A stretch of DNA of 64,000 nt, taken from Anopheles merus. Taxonomy: Eukaryota; Arthropoda; Insecta; Diptera; Culicidae. Location of the stretch: NCBI RefSeq assembly GCF_017562075.2, contig NC_054081.1:18589634-18653633 (forward strand), in the 5' to 3' direction. Below the pieces are notes generated by a model that saw only the letters and a list, made by a program, of their open reading frames with translations, did not search any database and was not told the origin of the DNA. Below, in pieces: positions 62,209 to 64,000 of this stretch. The translations under genes were made by a program, and so were the position numbers. Each line of letters starts with the position of its first letter. Position 1 is the first letter of the stretch.

Positions 62209-62411
62209 CAGGAGTCTCCAAACTTTTCAGTTCGTGGGCCGCACAGCTCCACAAATAATGTTGTTAAAGGCCATTTTAAATTTACTTTCAGAGTCAATTC
62301 AGAGTTGATTAATTAGTCGAAAAATAAACTATTCATTTTAACCTTTACAAAATCATCGCGGACCGCATTACAGGCTCTTGGGGACCGCGAGCCGCAGTTT
62401 GGAGACCCCAG
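62209..62411. mobile_element. hAT-type MITE, 203 bp, in the apparent 3' UTR
   Basis: The left end CAGGAGTCTCCAAACTTTTC and the right end, complement CTGGGGTCTCCAAACTGCGG, are inverted copies; GGGCCGC and GCGAGCCGC follow subterminally. Flanks CTATAACC and CTATCGTC share CTAT at the start and C at the end, a decayed 8-bp duplication. It starts 86 bases after the stop codon of the 61264 gene and before the first AATAAA. It belongs to the same family as the 60733 element (shared TCTCCAAA and GGACCGC-like motifs). Confidence 0.75.
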
Positions 62412-62486
62412 CTATCGTCTTAATATATACTATCCAGTCGTTGTGGTAAAAATGTATCTGAATAATGGTTCCATTGTCTTGTGCTA

Positions 62487-62496
62487 AATAAATAAA
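62487..62496 (+). terminator. Overlapping AATAAA polyadenylation signals
   Basis: CTAAATAAATAAAATTCC contains two overlapping AATAAA hexamers, about 365 bases after the stop codon of the 61264 gene, with further AATAAA at about 62523 and 62552 and GT-rich sequence (GATGTTGTTCC) just downstream. If used, the 3' UTR includes the MITE. Confidence 0.5.
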
Positions 62497-62559
62497 ATTC
62501 CATTCGATGTTGTTCCATGCCAAATAAATAATGTTACCATCAATTACTCAATAAATAAC

Positions 62560-63526
62560 TCGGTTTTCTTTGCAAAGTATATCACTGATGAGTTACAGCC
62601 GTTCCTCAAGTTTCGCGAGTCAGCCAAATTTTTAAAATCTCTTTTTTTTCTAAAATCGCAAAATTTACTAAGTACCGATAACTGTATTTTCACACGGTTG
62701 TATTAAATGACCAATTAAATGCATAAAAGTACTAAATTTCGTTAAAAAAAAAACTATTTATCAACTATCAGGCTTATGCTTACAATCCAGGTGTTTCCAA
62801 AAGATATCTGATAATTGCGGGTTCGAGTTTTCCATAGCCATGTGTCAAGTAGGCGAGTTCTTCAAAATATCTACGTATTCTTTCGATTCCTCAGAGTCGA
62901 TTCAAGTCTATCGTTCTCGACATCAAAACCCTAGCGGGAAATGGATCGAAATCGTTGTTCTGGCCGTTTTGATGTAAAATATTGCAGTTTTCTGCTATGA
63001 AAAATTAAGCACTAACATGTGTTAACATTAGTTAAAGAAAATAATTTAAATGCCATTAAAATCGAATGTGACCTGTTGGTCCATACATTCAAATATTGTT
63101 TGCGTATTTTAAATGCAATTCCGAGAGTTGGTCAGGCGATTTGACGCCTTCTGCTATTTCGGATGCCCGTCTCGATGGTTTTTCCCTAGCAGACTTCTTT
63201 AACAATAAGCATATTTCAAAGAGTAATCAAGTCAAAACGTAGGCTGGAAACGTGATATTCGACATACGCGAGTGTATAGTGTAACTCGAGGAAAAACTAT
63301 ATTGTTTCTAAGTAGTATGACCAGGTCGGACTAGTGGGTTCATTTCACAGTGCAGTGATATCTTCTGTAGTCTCTTGTCTAAGCCGAGTTGTGAAATATG
63401 ACGGGCCGTGTAAATGGTCATCTTAAAGAACATCTCGTTGAGATGAATATCCCTTAAAAACGAATAAGTTGCATATGCTCCCAGCATGGCAGGTCACAGA
63501 AAAAGTGGTCAAATTGAGTCATTCAG
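62560..63526. other. A+T-rich intergenic DNA, no supported gene
   Basis: I see no exon, transposon terminus or RNA gene in this stretch. Confidence 0.45.
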
Positions 63527-63599
63527 TGCCTCAAACGGAAAACCGGATAAATCTATCTTATGTTCAATGAAGATTTTGTCCGGTTTTTCGATTGAGGCA
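63527..63599. ncRNA. Pre-miRNA-like hairpin, 73 nt
   Basis: TGCCTCAAACGGAAAACCGG pairs with the opposite arm, whose complement begins TGCCTCAATCGAAAAACCGG. The stem is about 27 bp with one A-A mismatch, two G-U wobbles and one bulge, and the loop is about 16 bases. Size and shape suit an insect miRNA precursor; a tiny palindromic MITE is the alternative. The arms do not match any conserved insect miRNA that I can recall. Confidence 0.4.
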
Positions 63600-63759
63600 C
63601 ATTACTTCCACACTTGGTATGTTGAATTGAATACTGCATAGCAACAATATGATTTCGTTTCCCGATAATGAATGTCCTTCTCAGCTGTAGGTCCTAGAGC
63701 GGTACACCTTAGAGCAATTTCGCTGTATTTATTATAATATTTTTTATTTAAATTTCCAG

Positions 63760-64000
63760 TCACATCGTACCACACAGTTGAAGTCTTTTGATCGTGATCG
63801 TAATTCAGTTTACGCAAACCAGCGCCCGTTGAAAACAGTCAGCCAAAGAACAGAGCGCGTGAAACCACTCCCTCGGCGCAAAACCAGCTACGAGAAATTA
63901 ATTTGCTGTCCCTGTTTGCCGTACACATTCGGCACAAGGTTCCCCGGGGTTCGTTCCATTCCGCTGATTGGCCTCGGCACAGCCCTGCCAGCGTGCAACA
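63760..64000 (+). CDS. Possible partial exon running off the right edge
   Basis: A good acceptor (TATTTAAATTTCCAG at 63745-63759) opens a frame with no stop for 80 codons to the window end. It reads through KSFDRDRNSVYANQRPLK and ends with LICCPCLPYTFGTRFPG and SIPLIGLGTALPAC. Codon third positions become G+C-rich towards the edge. There is no recognisable domain and no upstream donor in view. The overlapping minus-strand frame (63602-63817) is A+T-rich and less convincing. Confidence 0.25.

Noticed and set aside
63602..63817. Minus-strand 71-codon frame near the right edge
   Set aside because: A+T-rich codon use unlike the two genes nearby, no domain, and overlaps the better-supported open plus-strand frame.

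Overview
This window looks like dipteran nuclear DNA, most probably from a mosquito of the Anopheles type. The reasons are: very short introns (72, 77 and 123 bp) with clean GT-AG sites; a dense load of short microsatellites; a tRNA-derived SINE with a (GAA)n tail that matches my recollection of the Anopheles SINE200 family; and remnants of CR1/Jockey-clade non-LTR retrotransposons, hAT elements and TA-type MITEs. No bacterial organisation (operons, ribosome binding sites, CRISPR) is present. The species call is inference; the repeat structures are read directly from the sequence.

Layout. Positions 1-57.5 kb hold no protein-coding exon that I can defend; the many open frames there are antisense or low-complexity shadows. 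Within this desert there is a three-copy tandem repeat with a ~315 bp period (17.3-18.2 kb), a CpG-rich block (20.6-21.7 kb), and a transposon-rich stretch from 21.9 to 38 kb. That stretch contains a 3.4-kb hAT-like element with an 8-bp target duplication, packed with retrotransposon debris and SINEs; a TA-flanked MITE plus a truncated relative; an LTR-like TATA/AATAAA pair; a CTCTACGACC-ended inverted-repeat element hit by two SINEs; a GATTCC-rich hAT-like element hit by another SINE; and a foldback element built of two forward and two inverted units. From 38 to 57.5 kb I see only simple repeats and single-copy non-coding DNA.

The right-hand 6.4 kb is the genic part. A TATA-box promoter (57.57 kb) drives a two-exon gene for a 106-residue protein with two hydrophobic segments. 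It is followed by a run of imperfect RNA-like hairpins (58.6-59.5 kb). A second gene (61.26-62.12 kb, three exons, 236 residues) is bracketed by two related hAT MITEs, one of them in its apparent 3' UTR. Part of its second exon reads better as protein in a shifted frame. A 73-bp pre-miRNA-like hairpin lies at 63.53 kb, and a possible partial exon runs off the right edge.

The two small genes are neighbours on the same strand, and neither belongs to a family I can name with certainty. The most informative signals are the nested-insertion history at 21.9-25.3 kb, the foldback element at 37-38 kb, and the dual-frame hydrophobic tail of the second gene.
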